Source of the DNA: Theobroma cacao
Taxonomy: Eukaryota > Streptophyta > Magnoliopsida > Malvales > Malvaceae
Assembly (NCBI RefSeq): GCF_000208745.1
Contig: NC_030850.1
Coordinates: forward strand, 32,914,599 to 32,978,598
DNA length: 64,000 nucleotides
Direction: 5' to 3'
This document shows, piece after piece, positions 35,716 to 48,454 of the stretch. Under the pieces are notes generated by a model. The model worked only from the letters and a program-made list of their open reading frames with translations, was not told the origin of the DNA and made no database searches. Every line of letters begins with the position of its first letter. Position 1 is the stretch's first letter. Both the position numbers and the translations under genes were made by a program.

Positions 35716-38700
35716 GTGAATCAAGGCATAGTTCACCCTCCATCAAACTCTGTCCACAACCCAAGGCCGAGGCCTAAATCAAACTTAATTAAAACCACCC
35801 TTTTCAAAACCTTCATCTTTTGCTTCATCCCCTTTATCATTTCTGCCTATCTCCTTGCTCACCTCAACAACAATCAAAGTGGGAAGAATTCTGAAATGGT
35901 ATGTGGAAATTTGGAATCTTTTTTCATTGTTTGGGGCTTTGGGTTTTGTTTCTCTTCCAATTTCCTGTCTTGTAATGATTTTGGTTCTAACTTTATTGCT
36001 TTTTTTTTTCTTCTTTTGAAAGGTGATTTTGAAATTTCATAATGACCCTGATATTGCTAATGTGGATTCAAGTGAAAACGAGTCTGTTCCTTCTAAAGGA
36101 ACGATTTTGAGGACTAAAACTGGTTATGTTTCTTCAACAATGGGGGAGCCTTGCGTTTCTTGCACCACCTTCAACATCCTGGCTCCTATCTACAAACGAT
36201 TGGATCAGCAGGTGATTTCTTCTTCTTTTTTTCTTTTCCCTTTGCCATTAATAATTCTTTTTGCTTTTATTGATATCTTTCCATTTGTAAATTTTGCTAA
36301 TTTCATTCTTTTGGATGATGACTGATGATGAAGCAGAACCAGAGCGTACGAGAAAGTGATTTTAAAGCATTTTGGCTAGCTAGAAATGAGAGGATTGTAG
36401 ATTGGTTGCTATATGAGAGGTCTTCCATTATCTGTCTCCAGGTGGGTTTCATGTGCCCTTTTGCACTCTCTCTCTCTCATCAGTTTTGACTTTAGCATAA
36501 TATGAATTCTAAAATTAAAAATGACTCTTTCCTTCCACTAAGGCCCTTAATTTTCAACTCTGATGACGTAAGCCTTTTTTGACGTGTATGTTTGGTATGA
36601 TGATTAGGAATTTTGGGTTGGAAATGAAGAATTGGTGCATATGTATGAAGAAAGGCTTGGTGGTGCTGGCTATGATACCTTCAAGCTTGCAAGAACGAAC
36701 AACCGAGGAGATGGTACATACCCTTTAACTTATATCTTCTCATACTGGGGACAACTTTTAAGATGTTGTTTGAAAAACGGGTAGACAGTAATGTTCTCAT
36801 ATGCTTTCCAAAGTATATTTAAATTAAGTTTAAATCAAGTCAAAATCATTAGAGAATTTGAGAGTTTGACACAAAATTTTGTAATATTAGATGTAGTTTG
36901 ATTGCAGCTGGGTGCTCTTCAGTTTGGCGGTTCATGTCTAACTCGTTCACTTTCTATATGCAAGTCTACCATATGACTCGGCTCCTGTAGAATAGGGTAA
37001 ACAGTAGCATGAGCATTTTCTCACGTTTTGGGTGCTGAACTTGTTCCTTTATAATTCACTATCTTCCCTTTTGCTCTATCTTTTCAGCTGCCAGTGACAG
37101 GGAGGAGGATGGTCATATCTTTTAGGTTGTTTACAGTCCTTATAATGTGTGTAGACCATCCTGCGAGATTTAAATTCAATTACTTTAGGTCTTGATGTTT
37201 TTGTTGTTATGATTCTATTTTCTTTAATTACTTATTAGCCTCAGGCTTGAGAAGTTATTTTAATTTTACTTCCGTAGGTTTGCTGACTGCTATACACAAG
37301 GAGTACTTCAGGGTTTTAAATCATAGAGAGTTGCTCTTCAATGACTTTGGAGACCGTGTTGCTCAATTGTTACATGTTCAATCAGTTGTTCCTTTCTCAC
37401 AAAATTGGAATGACAGTGTTGAACAAGAAATTCTTATTGTGAACACTCACCTGTTATTTCCTCATGATTCCAGTTTATCTATCGTAAGACTGCATCAGGT
37501 AGATACTGTCTTCTTCTGAATTATGTTTGTATACGACTTTGGTTTCTGTTTCAGTTCTTCTTTTCTAAGTCAACAGACTATACGTACCTCTAAGTTTGGT
37601 ATTTCTCTTAGGTTTACCAAATACTACAATATCTGGAAACATATCAGGAAGAAAACAAACTCAGCCAGATGCCTGTCATACTCTGTGGGTAAGCGTTGTG
37701 TTTGATTTTATTGTTTGATGATCTCCTCAGCGGAGGGCATTCGATTTTGTTTTATTTTCTTTGGTCTCATTTGTTTTATTTTGTTGTTGTTATTGATTTT
37801 GCAGTGACTGGAATGGAAGCAAGCGTGGGCACGTTTACAAATTCCTTAGGTCCCAGGGATTTGTATCATCTTATGATATTGCTCATGAATATACAGACAG
37901 CGATGCAGATGCTCACAAGGTTAGTATGTATAATTTCAGATTTTAACATTGCTGTATCATATACCACCATATTGTTGGAGTCTGCAATGCTTACTGATTA
38001 AATATGGTGACTCTACTCTCTTCTATCCTACAGTGGGTTAGCCATCGAAATCATAGGGGAAACATCTGTGGTGTCGATTTCATATGGCTTCATAATCCTA
38101 ATAAGTCACAAAAACCATTGAAGATAAGTTGGGCTGAAGCAGCTTTTGGCATAATAAAGGTTAGTTAAGCATTATTCATACTAAGCTGTTAATTTATTGT
38201 TCCAAATTTTCCATCATTCTAGCTCATGTTGTAGCTTGTTTTGGTTTTAGAAAGTTAGTATCCAAATTTATACTTTCCCTCTCTACAGAACGTGCAATTA
38301 GACATTTACATATGCTTGTCTCAATTTGATAAACTCTTGTCAAATTTGTGATCCATGCTTCATTTGTTAACGGACTTGTCAAGTGACTGGTTCTGGAATC
38401 TCAATTCAGTACTCATCTCTCTGATTCTTATCTTACGCTTGTGTATCTTATGATTAGGTGCATGATGAGGAACATGTGGTTTACCTTTTCTTTTGCAAAT
38501 GATGATAACCACCTATCATAATTACACATCTAAAATTTACTTTCCTTTTTCTTGGTTTCAGTATCAACTTCAAAAGGCTTCATTGGCTGAAAATGATGCC
38601 TTTTCCTTTCTGAGGGCTGACAACAATGGCAACTATATAACTTATTCAGCTTTTTGTAAAGCACTTAGACAGGTACATCTCATTTGCTTCCTTGATATCG

Positions 38701-39511
38701 TTATATAATGGAAGTGGTTAAATTCTCACCATTATTTGAACCTTATACAGGTAAATTTAACTGGTCTTTCTCACGGACTAAGTTTCCAGGAAATAAAAGA
38801 TCTCTGGGTCCAAGCAGACATTGATGGAAATGGCGTTCTAGACTATGAAGAATTTAAGGTGTGTTACATCCCTAATTTATGCCTTTTTTTGTAAGGTTCA
38901 GTCCATTTACTAGTAGTAGGATGCCTTTTGTTCTTTCACCTGTAAGTCACTTTGATTCACCACTTTCTAAAATTTTAGGTGATCAAGTGGTAATATCTAC
39001 CATGAGAAAATGCATATGGATAGAACACATGCTTTTTGCTATAATAAGTTTTGGCAACATTATTTGATGTGATCTTTGTCTCAAAAATAGCTTTATATCA
39101 ATGTGGTATCTAAGCAATTTCTCTCCTGAAAATTGAAAAGATTAAAATAAATTCAGAATTTTGTTCTGTATGCTTACAGCGTTGGATTATCATCATTGCT
39201 TATCATTTTGCAAATCTTTCATGTCCATAATTCCTTGTTTTTAGAATCAAACAGTCAGTAATTGGTTGGCATTGATGCAGAGAATTTGGAATTCTACATG
39301 GTCAGAACATATGGATGAAGATTGCACCTTGGAGGATTCCGATAATAGCATTGAGGACGAAGCTATTGGTTTGGCAGTAAAGAATGCAGTTCTCTTCCCC
39401 CGTGAAGTGGAGAAGGGGATATGGCCAGAAAACTACTCGCTTTCTGATCATGCCCGACTCACTGCAGTGTTCTCACCAGTGAGGTTACAGTGTTCACGGC
39501 AAAGCCTGTAG
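35716..39511 (+). CDS. Endonuclease/exonuclease/phosphatase protein with EF-hands
   Basis: Eleven exons (35716-35898, 36023-36211, 36337-36441, 36608-36713, 37278-37498, 37612-37688, 37805-37919, 38034-38159, 38562-38672, 38751-38858, 39281-39511) join in frame to about 523 residues. The N-terminus has a hydrophobic anchor (TTLFKTFIFCFIPFIISAYL). The core is an EEP/CCR4-type fold: CTTFNILAPIYKR, IVDWLLYERSSIICLQEFW, then IVNTHLLFPHDSS, VILCGDWNGSKRGHVYKFL and the final SDHARLTAVF. This resembles CCR4-like deadenylase and phosphodiesterase catalytic domains. Inserted before that last motif is an EF-hand pair: a weak one (ADNNGNYITYSAF) and a canonical one (ADIDGNGVLDYEEF). Arabidopsis At5g54130 has this fusion. 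The first exon lacks an ATG: the frame opens at GTG (35716), so the true start is uncertain. Confidence 0.85.
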
Positions 39512-41291
39512 AACATTTGTTGATAGCACAAAAATAACACAACTTTTGTTTACACATTTCAAAAAATTCTGTAAAGTTTTGGAAATACATTTTTGTATAG
39601 CCATGGAAAGTTGGTTCCTCACTTCGGTTTAGCCATTTATGGCGAACAAGCACCAGAAGAAGAAGAAAATGTAAATGCCAATTTTGGTTAGGCAAGCAGA
39701 CTTGGCAAACTATCTGGCCTTATTTGTATTTACAAGTTTCCAGTGTCAAGCAGAACAACCTACTGAATGACAATCTCATCACTTGTGACATACTTATTCA
39801 TGAAAACTATAGTTCGTGCAAGGCTGGCTGGACTGGGTTGGAACTGGAGAAGGTTAGTTTAAGCCCAACTCCTCGAGACGCATTGGATAAGCTTAAGCCC
39901 ATACCTAATGGCATGTGATGAGAGAAACGCATTCCAAGTCCATTGGGCTTGTTCATTTCCATTTCCATTTTCATATATAAATATCGAATTAATCACCTAA
40001 TGTTAGAGACATTGTATTCCGTTGGATGATACAAATTTTAGCTTGTAGGGGCAAGGCGTGTACATGATTTCTTCAATAAACTCCATTAGAACAAGCTGGA
40101 AGGGGATAAAGTTGATGATCCAAACGGGGAACACAGGAAAACAAATCCATATAGAGATATAGACCCTCAAAGGAAGCAGCCAAAATGCAAAGGAAATAAT
40201 GGAATGGTCAAACGAATTGAAAAAATCCAAAATGGTGGGGTCTCAAAACTTAGAAGGAAAGGCTCATAGTGGTCACCTGAAATTTCCAGGACATGAAGAA
40301 AATGAACCTTTTTTTGACCTTCCACTACCTTTCATTAAGAAATATTACCAGTAATCCGAGCAGAAAAAGTGGGAAACATAGATTTTAGGGTAATAGTTTG
40401 ATAGATTAAGAACAGAGAGCACGTTAAGTAGTAATTTTTTTTTTTTTTAAATTGTTCGTTTATTTATGTACAAGAGGAAGCATGACTATTAATGCTGGAA
40501 TAATGGTTAAATCTACATTCAATTTCCACAACATCAAAGTAATAAATTTGGACTAAAATATTCCTGTCTGTATCGATGATTCTCCATTTAATATAATGTA
40601 CATCTTTTAACATAAGAATTAAGACACATTTATTTATATAAACCTAATCATAATAACATGATCCATTTAATGATCATAATTTCATAAATCTATCTTTTGC
40701 ACTTTTGCTCCATTATCTCAGATAAAGCGCAGAGTAGGGAAAAAGAGCTTTGCATTAATTGGTAGCAAATATGACTTACGGTGACCATGAAATTAACCAA
40801 TAGGATGCCTGCAATAGAAGAATCTGGATTTGGTTCAAAAAACTAGAGACAAGAAGGTTCTAGATCCGAAGACAAAGATGGAAAAATAAATTAGGGAAGA
40901 TTCTAGAACCCCTGAACACATTAACTCGGTGTCGACGCGGGTATAAAAATCGTACGGCCAGTGTACAAACAAAGACTTCGATGAGGACACGGCTTTACGA
41001 CAAGCACGTATATATACACTTCGACATAATCCAATCACTGTCCGAACTCGTAACTCAACCAGGGCGCGCGTAGCTTGCCAATTAAGCTGAGCCGAAGACC
41101 ATAAATCTAGGTAAGTCAATGCTTGTTTGTATTTAACACTTCCACATCTCGTCGCTTGACACACTCATCTATTCCTTTGCTTCTTGCAAAACAAACAAAT
41201 TTTCTCTGTTTTTTTGTTTCTTTTTTCTTTTTAATCTTTTGTTAAGTAGAGTAGTAGTAGTAGTAAAAATAATAAGGTGGTTTGCGGAAAA
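39512..41291. other. Intergenic; NAC cluster 5' border
   Basis: 3' UTR of the EEP gene, then non-coding DNA. The GC-richer part near 40900-41160 precedes NAC-1 and probably holds its promoter (gtatatatac near 41008). Short frames here match nothing. Confidence 0.4.
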
Positions 41292-43883
41292 ATGAACATC
41301 GTCCTCGATGTTGGATTCAGATTCCTTCCGCCAGATGAAGAGATCATCAGTTTTTTCCTTTCGAAAAAGATGATTGGCGACAATGATCGCACCCGCAATA
41401 TCAGAGAGGTCGACCTCCTCCAGCAGGAGCCCTGGGAATTACCTGGTAGACTAATTTAGTGAATTATCCTAGTCCCAATTCTCAACTATAATTCCATTTC
41501 CATATATATAAATATATATTGAAGAATGGGTTGGTATTTTTCTTTTCTTGCGAGGACAGCTCTCTCTATAGTCCGGTCGAGATATCAAGAGTGGCTTTTC
41601 TTCTATAAACTAAACAAGGTTTCCCACCGAAAAACCGAGAGGACAACGCCGGCTGGATATTGGAAATCTACGGGTCAGGATAGGGAGATCAGGGATGGAG
41701 GTAGGTTGATTGGTACCAAGAAGACTTTGGTTTTCTACGAAGGTCGCACTCCTCGTGGGGTCAAAACGGATTGGGTCATACACGAGTACCGTGCCACTGC
41801 CGACTTCGTTCCTCCTAATGCGGTAATATATGTGCACACAAGACACATCCTCTTCATAGTTGGGGAAAATCCCATCAAGTTTTTTCAGCTTTTGCTCTGT
41901 TTTCAGGTGCATGGTGAGTGATATAATTGCAAGTTACTTGTTAAAATGATTCTGATGAATTTAATTCCCCTTAAAGTTAGAGAAGTTTGCGGAAATAGTT
42001 ATGTTTTGGGAATTAGTTGATCATTATGCTTAGAGCTTAGTTCTGAAGATTGTTGCTTGCAAAATTGGCACTTACAGTATGCTATACAATTAATTCCATT
42101 CTGCAATTTTTATATGTTAAATGATTTTCTCTTGCCGGTTAACAATTGATAGCAGACACTCTAACCTGTGAGGTTCTTTTTTTTTTTTTCCCTTCAACTT
42201 CCATAGGAGAAAAGTTATGTGGTTGGTCTCTTAAGGAACAAAGCTGCCGAGAAGACTGAAAATTCAAGCTCAATTAATGGTCAAATTAATGGTCAGCCAA
42301 GTAGCCATTTGGCGGCTTCTAGTTCCCAAAATAATTCAGTTGGAGTTACACATATGGAGGTGGGAAGGAACATGATTTACAAACAGCTTTTTACTAATTA
42401 ATGTTCTTTTCATGCCTGTATGAGTAGCATATACAGAAATTAATGCTTGCTTATCAATGATTTTTACTCAGGTGGCTCCTCTACCACAGTCTAATAGTAT
42501 GGATTACGAAATAGCTTTGCAGACACAGTTGGAATATGAGGGTATCTTTGATTATGATCTCAATGACCGGAGCAGGATGGAAGAAGAAGGTATCACATTG
42601 GAAGATATCCCATCGTCCAATGACTTGGATTATGATGATGAGAGTGAGTGGCGACTTCAATTTGACACCATTGAGCCGGAAAAGGATTTCATGACTTCCA
42701 TGTTTCCTGACCAAGACGACGGCTTCTATGCGGAGACAGGGTACCCCCTTCGTCCTAATTACGGAGCACCAGGCTTTGCTGAGGACAGCAGTGACACTGA
42801 CCTGGAACAGGCAAATGCATGGGTAAAAAAATATTCTCCAGTAGTTACCGTTGGAGAATATTTCTCCAAGGGTGTGTAAAAACTCAGTCAGTACCATAGG
42901 AGAGCATCGCTGGAATAATGTGTGACAATGCTGTCACACATTATTGTAGTTTCTAGTTTTCATCCATGATGTTCTCCTATGGTGTCCTTATGATCTTCAG
43001 GGAATTGAAAGTCTTTAGTTGTGTCTGACGTCCTGAAGAGGTCGTACAATGTTGCTTTGCTGCGGTCCTGGCAGTGTAATTATTTTAGATTTCCTTGCAT
43101 CCTTTTAGAATTTCATATTCGGGACGCTGGAAAAGTTGACATATATCTTCTCTGTGTCTTGTGTAACAGTGTGATCAGATTGTTCACCATATGTCTGATG
43201 GGACTGGCCGTGGACGTTCAGAAGGATTCTATCAAAAGCGAATGGAAACTGGTTTCCATCACGATGAGGTCCTGATAATGGATTCCAGTGTTGACTCGGC
43301 AACCGTTACAGCCTACGAGATCAATTGTCTTGAATCGGTCCTGGAGGGAAAGTCTGTTACAAGAACCTGCAAATCTCAGTATGAGCCAAGATCCCACAAG
43401 TCAGTGGTGCAGGGGCATCCTCGAAGGGTCCAATTGCAGGGTAAATCTTCAGGGAAAGCAGTATCCAGAGACAAGGTAGGTTAATTAAACACTGCAGCGA
43501 AGGAAACTTGACCGCTTTAAATGTGTATTGAAACAACAGTACTTTCTTTTGTACGCTAAAGACTGCTTTTTGCTCCGCATGATTTCCTTTTGCAGGCAAG
43601 AGAAAGTGGTGTACGTGGTCCTGTTGTTAAACTTGCCCGTAACAAGAAATCCATTGTGCAGTCTAACAAAGACCCTAAAATGGATCGGGATAAGAATACA
43701 CAATCAGATTTGATCTCAAGATCTAAGGGGTCAGCTGGCAGCAGTAGAAAAAATTCTTTCAATTCCGTGGAGATGTCTCAGCTAAGCTGCAAAACAAATC
43801 CACCATTAGTATATGTTGGAAATGTACTTTTGGGCGTGATTTTGTTCATAGTTGTAGTTTGGGAAGTTCTGTTTCTTCATTAG
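41292..43883 (+). CDS. NAC-1: membrane-bound NAC transcription factor
   Basis: Six exons (41292-41445, 41560-41822, 42207-42359, 42472-42822, 43170-43475, 43596-43883) encode 504 residues. The NAC domain fills residues 1-140: VGFRFLPPDEEIISFFLSKK (subdomain A), EPWELP, ERTTPAGYWKSTGQDREI, KKTLVFYEGRTPRGVKTDWV and IHEY. The usual LPG becomes LPA at the exon 1-2 junction. The middle is acidic and probably activating (residues 190-310). The last 25 residues form a helix, LVYVGNVLLGVILFIVVVWE, a tail anchor as in NTM1/NTL factors. In that group the protein is held at a membrane and released by proteolysis on stress or hormone signals to act in the nucleus. A basic, serine-rich stretch precedes the anchor. 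The frame is intact. Confidence 0.92.
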
Positions 43884-44985
43884 GTAAAGTTGCGTATGTT
43901 TCAGGCATTCCATTTTGTGAGGAGACATGGGAGAGCCGCAGGGTCATGCCTGGTCTTAGACTCTAGACCGTTTGGCTTGTGTCTCTTTAGTGATAAAAAT
44001 TGGAATTATGACCCTGAAAATCTAAATATTTTCAGAACCTTGTTGTTTTAATTTTAATAATAAAAAAAAAGTTGTGTGTGATCAGGAGGAGCAAATCATT
44101 TTCGTAATTGCAGCTTCGGACGAGTTAAAAACGAAAGGTGTTTACGACAGCAGCCAAAACTGTTCAAACTTGAATGCTGAAAAGGAATATGATAACAGCT
44201 AAGGGTGGAAACTGGTTTATATCTGCATACTGAATTCATGTCTATCAACTTCTGTGGTGTGATAAAGCTTAAAGCATACAACCCTTTAACCCAAAAAAAG
44301 AGAAAACGCATGCCACCATTTAAGTTTGCTTTTCACATTTTTATTTCCCAAAGAGAAGCCCTTAATTAGATGCCTTTCAGTAATTCTTTTGCATGTGCAA
44401 GTGGGATGATACAGTTCTTTTGTGGCATCTCTTTGTCCAAAGAGATTGGATTTACTATTGGAATATTTGTCTTTTGGGTGTGAATAGGCACGTAGAGGAT
44501 CGTCCATCGACATCGAGCGGGGAACACAACAACCCCACAAATGAAAATTGTCAAAAGCTGAATGGACGATAGCAATGGCAAAAGAACGGTGAAGATAATG
44601 TTGGCCAAAACTTAGGGGCCAAGTTCACAACAGTGAAAGAACACTACTCCAATTGTTTTCATCCATAACAATCTCTTGGGTTTTTACCCAACTAAACTCA
44701 ACTTGACAACACGGGACGGTAATCTAAGGTGAAAAAGTATTACATAAACACTGTTTTGCGACCCACGTCTTGACTCTCTTTCCCAACTTCTGGAGGAAGG
44801 AGTTTTCCTTTTTGCTCTTTAAAAGTTCCTTTTTCTCCCCCAACTTTAATTTCAGGGGTGCAACCCCCTTGTCCCTTGTTCTGACAGAGAAAAAATATCC
44901 CCTTTTCATAGCAGGAATTAGTGTTTGGTTTTGGTTTCTTTCTTCCATCGTCTTCTTGTTGAGTTGCCCATTCGGTATCTCCTCG
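43884..44985. other. Intergenic between NAC-1 and NAC-2
   Basis: 3' UTR of NAC-1 and the leader/promoter of NAC-2; no separate gene. Minus-strand frames here do not match any family. Confidence 0.4.
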
Positions 44986-46709
44986 ATGTCTGACGAGATG
45001 AGCAGGTGTAGCTGCAACGACATAGTGGGATACAGATTCCACCCATCTGATAAAGAACTCATAGATCATTATCTATGGAATAAGGTACTCGACCGTGATT
45101 CTGCTGTCCAAGTTATTGGTGAAGTCGCTGGCGACCTTTGCAATTATGAACCTGAAAGATTACCTGGTTTGCATCGAGCTCAATTTTTTTTTTGTTTGGG
45201 ATGAAAAATTGCAAGTTACTCAATTTCTCTTCTATACCTTTGATTTTTGGGGTTTTATTTTACAGGATTTTCAATAAGAAGATCCAATGATAAAGTGTGG
45301 TATCTTTTTTGTCGAAGAAATCACAATAAACGGGTCAAGAGGACAACCAAACTTGGATTCTGGAAATTAACAGGCAGGAATCGGCATATAAAAGCCAACG
45401 TAGGAATTGGCATTAAAAAGACTTTGGTTTTCTACGAAGGTCGCGTTCCTAAGGGAAAATGGACCCCTTGGGTCATACACGAGTACAACCTGCCTGATAC
45501 TCTTCCTAACCAAGTATCTTCTTCTATGCTAACTCTGAATTATGTTAGTATATATTTGCAGTTGTTTCAATTTTTTTGGGTTGTAGGGATGTTTATGTAG
45601 TAGCAGTTCAACGATTTAGGTTTAGCTTTGCTTATACCCATTCATTAGTAGGTGATATCAAGTTCAAATTTATGTGAATCCTGAATTCTGTTTTTCTTCT
45701 TGATTTCGTTTCATTCTGTATTTTAAATTTGTTTCAGAAAGTAACAAACTGTCTTTTGAACTTTGCATTGGTAATGTAACTCTGGAGAATCCAGTTTTGT
45801 TGAATTATTGTGTGTTCCGAAATTGGATCTTTGTTCTCCTCTACGACTTTTATTTCATTTTCTTAAATTTCGTAGCACAACCCAATTTGTTGCTCTATTT
45901 CTTTTTTTATTAATTGCATACTTAGGTTTAAACTTAATGAGGGAAGTTGATTACTGCTTTAAAGTCCTTTGAATTATTTGAGCTAGTTTAGACTTTAATA
46001 CTAAACTGTTTTCTCCCTCTTTCCATACAGAAGGGTTATTTTCTCTGTAAATTGAAGAAAAAAGATGATGAAAAGGCGAGCATTGCAAGTGGCGAAGAAA
46101 GTCAGCCAAGTAATGTTGCAGATGACAAAATATCTGATGTAAGATGCCTTTAATGGAATTTCTAAATGCACACAACGCCCTCTGTGAAAATGATAAAAGT
46201 TTTCCTAACTAATAGTTTTTATGAATCAGAATTCCATGGAAATCAATATTGAAGAGCTACTTGCACAATTGGAAGACACAAATGACTCTAATAAGGTTGG
46301 AGATGAGGTTGTTTCTCTCCAGAAACCAGATTTTGATGGGGTTCAAAATCAATCTAGCACCAATGAACAGGATGATAAGTTATATCTTGTTTCTTCTACA
46401 CAACAATCACAGATACAAGAGGAGCATGTGCCTTCTTATAATGATTCCACAAATTTTTGTGGTGTTGATGGCAACTTTCACAAGATTCAAAATCAATCTA
46501 GTACCAATGAACAAGATGATGAGTTTTATCATGTTTCTCCTACACGACAATCGCAGATATGTGAGGAGCATGTGTCTTCTTATAATAATTCTATAATTTT
46601 TTGTGGTTTTAATGTTAACTTTCATGAAGTTCAAAATCAATCTAGCACCAAGGAAGAAGATGATGAGTTTTGGAAAAATATTTTCATCGACGATGATGAT
46701 GATGCTTAG
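44986..46709 (+). CDS. NAC-2: truncated, soluble NAC factor with internal repeats
   Basis: Four exons (44986-45166, 45266-45513, 46031-46138, 46230-46709) give 338 residues. The NAC domain is complete: IVGYRFHPSDKELIDHYLWN, LPGFSIRRSNDKVWYLFCRR, RTTKLGFWKLTGRNRHI, KKTLVFYEGRVPKGKWTPWV and IHEYNLPD. Exon 4 holds a roughly 42-residue unit three times, each opening (V/I)QNQSST(N/K)E and followed in the first two by SQIxEEHV and a short FCG segment. The frame stops after FIDDDDDA. The paralogue NAC-4 continues here into two further exons ending in a transmembrane anchor; in NAC-2 those exons are decayed relics at 47427-47767 and 47910-48113. As read, the product should be soluble and not membrane-tethered. 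Whether it is expressed is unknown. Confidence 0.85.
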
Positions 46710-47426
46710 TCTGTTGGAAGTGAGAGCTCCAACTTGCTTGTTGGCATAAATAACCTTGTAGAGTTGTCCAAGAAATGACTGTGCACTGATGATGGTGGAT
46801 TCAATGGTGTCATAGAAATTAAAGTGTCTCAAGCATGGGTAAAGGTAGGCCCTTAATACAGCTCATAGACTCAAGTTTGATTCCATAGATATGTATCATT
46901 TGAGGAGCATCATAAAATAGGAGCAGGTTATGCATGACATAACATTCATTGTTGCTCAGTGATATCATTTCATGGAATAAAACTTGGTTTGTCTTGCCCA
47001 ACTAAGGGTTGCCTCAAATAGCAAATGAATTACAAAGTGGATTTTGTAGAATAATATTATTGTAACTTGAGAGCATTGTAATGATCCTACACCTGTTTTG
47101 GTAGGAGGAATATGGAAAGGAAGGCAAAAGGGTGAATTGCTTTCCCTTCCCTCTTACCAAAAACTTGCTGTGTGGATAAGCATTCTCAGTTGAGAATTCT
47201 AAATATTGTTATAATACTCTTTTGAATATTCTAATGAAGATCAACCTTTTAATTTGTAGCACAACTATCAAGAAGCCTTTTTTTTAATTAAAGCTTGTGA
47301 AATTGAAATGTGATTTGCTGCATTCTTGGCCCTGTAACCGTGGTGCACTGCTACATGGTTCTAGACCTTGTCGTTTCGGGCACATGATTTATTTCTGTTG
47401 ATTTCTACATGTTACATATGGCCAGG
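46710..47426. other. 3' UTR or former intron of NAC-2
   Basis: Similar in part to intron 4 of NAC-4: tttgctgcattcttggcccc-type sequence near 47312 matches near 58215. No exon. Confidence 0.5.
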
Positions 47427-47767
47427 CACTCAGAACTTCAAGCATATCGGTTCATGCTGATTCAAACATACTCTAGAAATGTCATTGGTTGAAGCACCAA
47501 ATGTGACTCTATTTTCTATGGGCCATTATCTACATGCAAGTGAAAGGAGGTTAGACATTCTCAATGAATTCAGAAAAGCCAGTGCTTCCTCTTTTGACTA
47601 TGCTGCAGATATTCCTTTTATTTGTTCTTCAAAATACTCTGTTGCTACAAGAATGTACAGGCCCCAGAATCAACTTGAACCTCACAATTTAATAGTGGAG
47701 GAACCTATTGTCAAGGGGATTTTTATGTAGTGGGAATTCTCAAGGAAAATTGCCTATGAAAGATGAG
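47427..47767 (+). pseudogene. Relic of NAC-2 exon 5
   Basis: Aligns with NAC-4 exon 5 (58315-58683): MSLVEAPNVTLFSMGH here against MAMVNAPNETLTSVEH there, then RRLDILNEFRKASASSFDYA against ERMLSIHNESREMDAPSGDS. A frameshift and stop occur near 47475 and another stop near 47728. The downstream gtgaga donor position is still recognisable. Confidence 0.8.
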
Positions 47768-47909
47768 GTGAGAAAATCAACCTGCATTCATCAAAAAACA
47801 TGAGGATTATGCTTTTTCTATTGGGAAATGAGTTCTTCATTTGACAGCTAGGATTTGTTTTCAGATTGTAAATTTTTGCTTGAAAACTCAGCACTGATTG
47901 CTTTTGCAG

Positions 47910-48113
47910 GTTATAGATATTGAAGAACATGTCACTGCCATGGATATGCTCCAAAAGGAAAATGCTGCTATCAAATCTAAAAGAAGACCAGAAAATGACA
48001 GGAGAAAACAATGCATGAATGAGCTTGAAGATGCTTGGCGGTTTGGTCAACTGACAGTGATCAAAAGGGCTTCCTCACTTTCTTGTATAAACCTCTATTT
48101 AACCATATGTTAA
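47910..48113 (+). pseudogene. Relic of NAC-2 exon 6 (anchor exon)
   Basis: Follows an intact cttttgcag acceptor and aligns with the start of NAC-4 exon 6 (IEEHVTAMDMLQKENA against VKQHVPADNLPQMENA). A frameshift near the end hides FLYKPLFNH, the counterpart of IYLDKPSLNH, and the transmembrane segment that should follow is gone. Confidence 0.8.
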
Positions 48114-48454
48114 TGCAGTCCTAGGCATACTTTACTTTTGGTACTTATTTCTATATTGAAATTAAATAGTATACCAAGGGCATACCCCTATTCCTGTGGA
48201 CTGATGTGGATACCGACTCGACCCACCATAATAATCAAGCTGGAGATTTGCTTAATATCAGTATGGCATATCTTTATGTTGTCTTAGCGGTTTATAAATG
48301 CTGCTCTAATTGGGGCATCTTTAGTGTATCCTTGTATATTTGCTTAGTTTCCTCCTGTTCCTCTTCTAGTTTTTCTTATTCTTCTTCTATGGATGAGAGG
48401 AGCAGGCACACTTTTTACAGTTTCAATATTCTTCCATTGAAATTTGGTTTCATG

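Noticed and set aside
41610..41912. 100-codon minus-strand frame over NAC-1 exon 2
   Set aside because: A shadow of the conserved NAC coding strand.
42823..42879. NAC-1 ending at GEYFSKGV
   Set aside because: This is read-through of the intron 4 donor; downstream exons are in phase and end in the conserved anchor.
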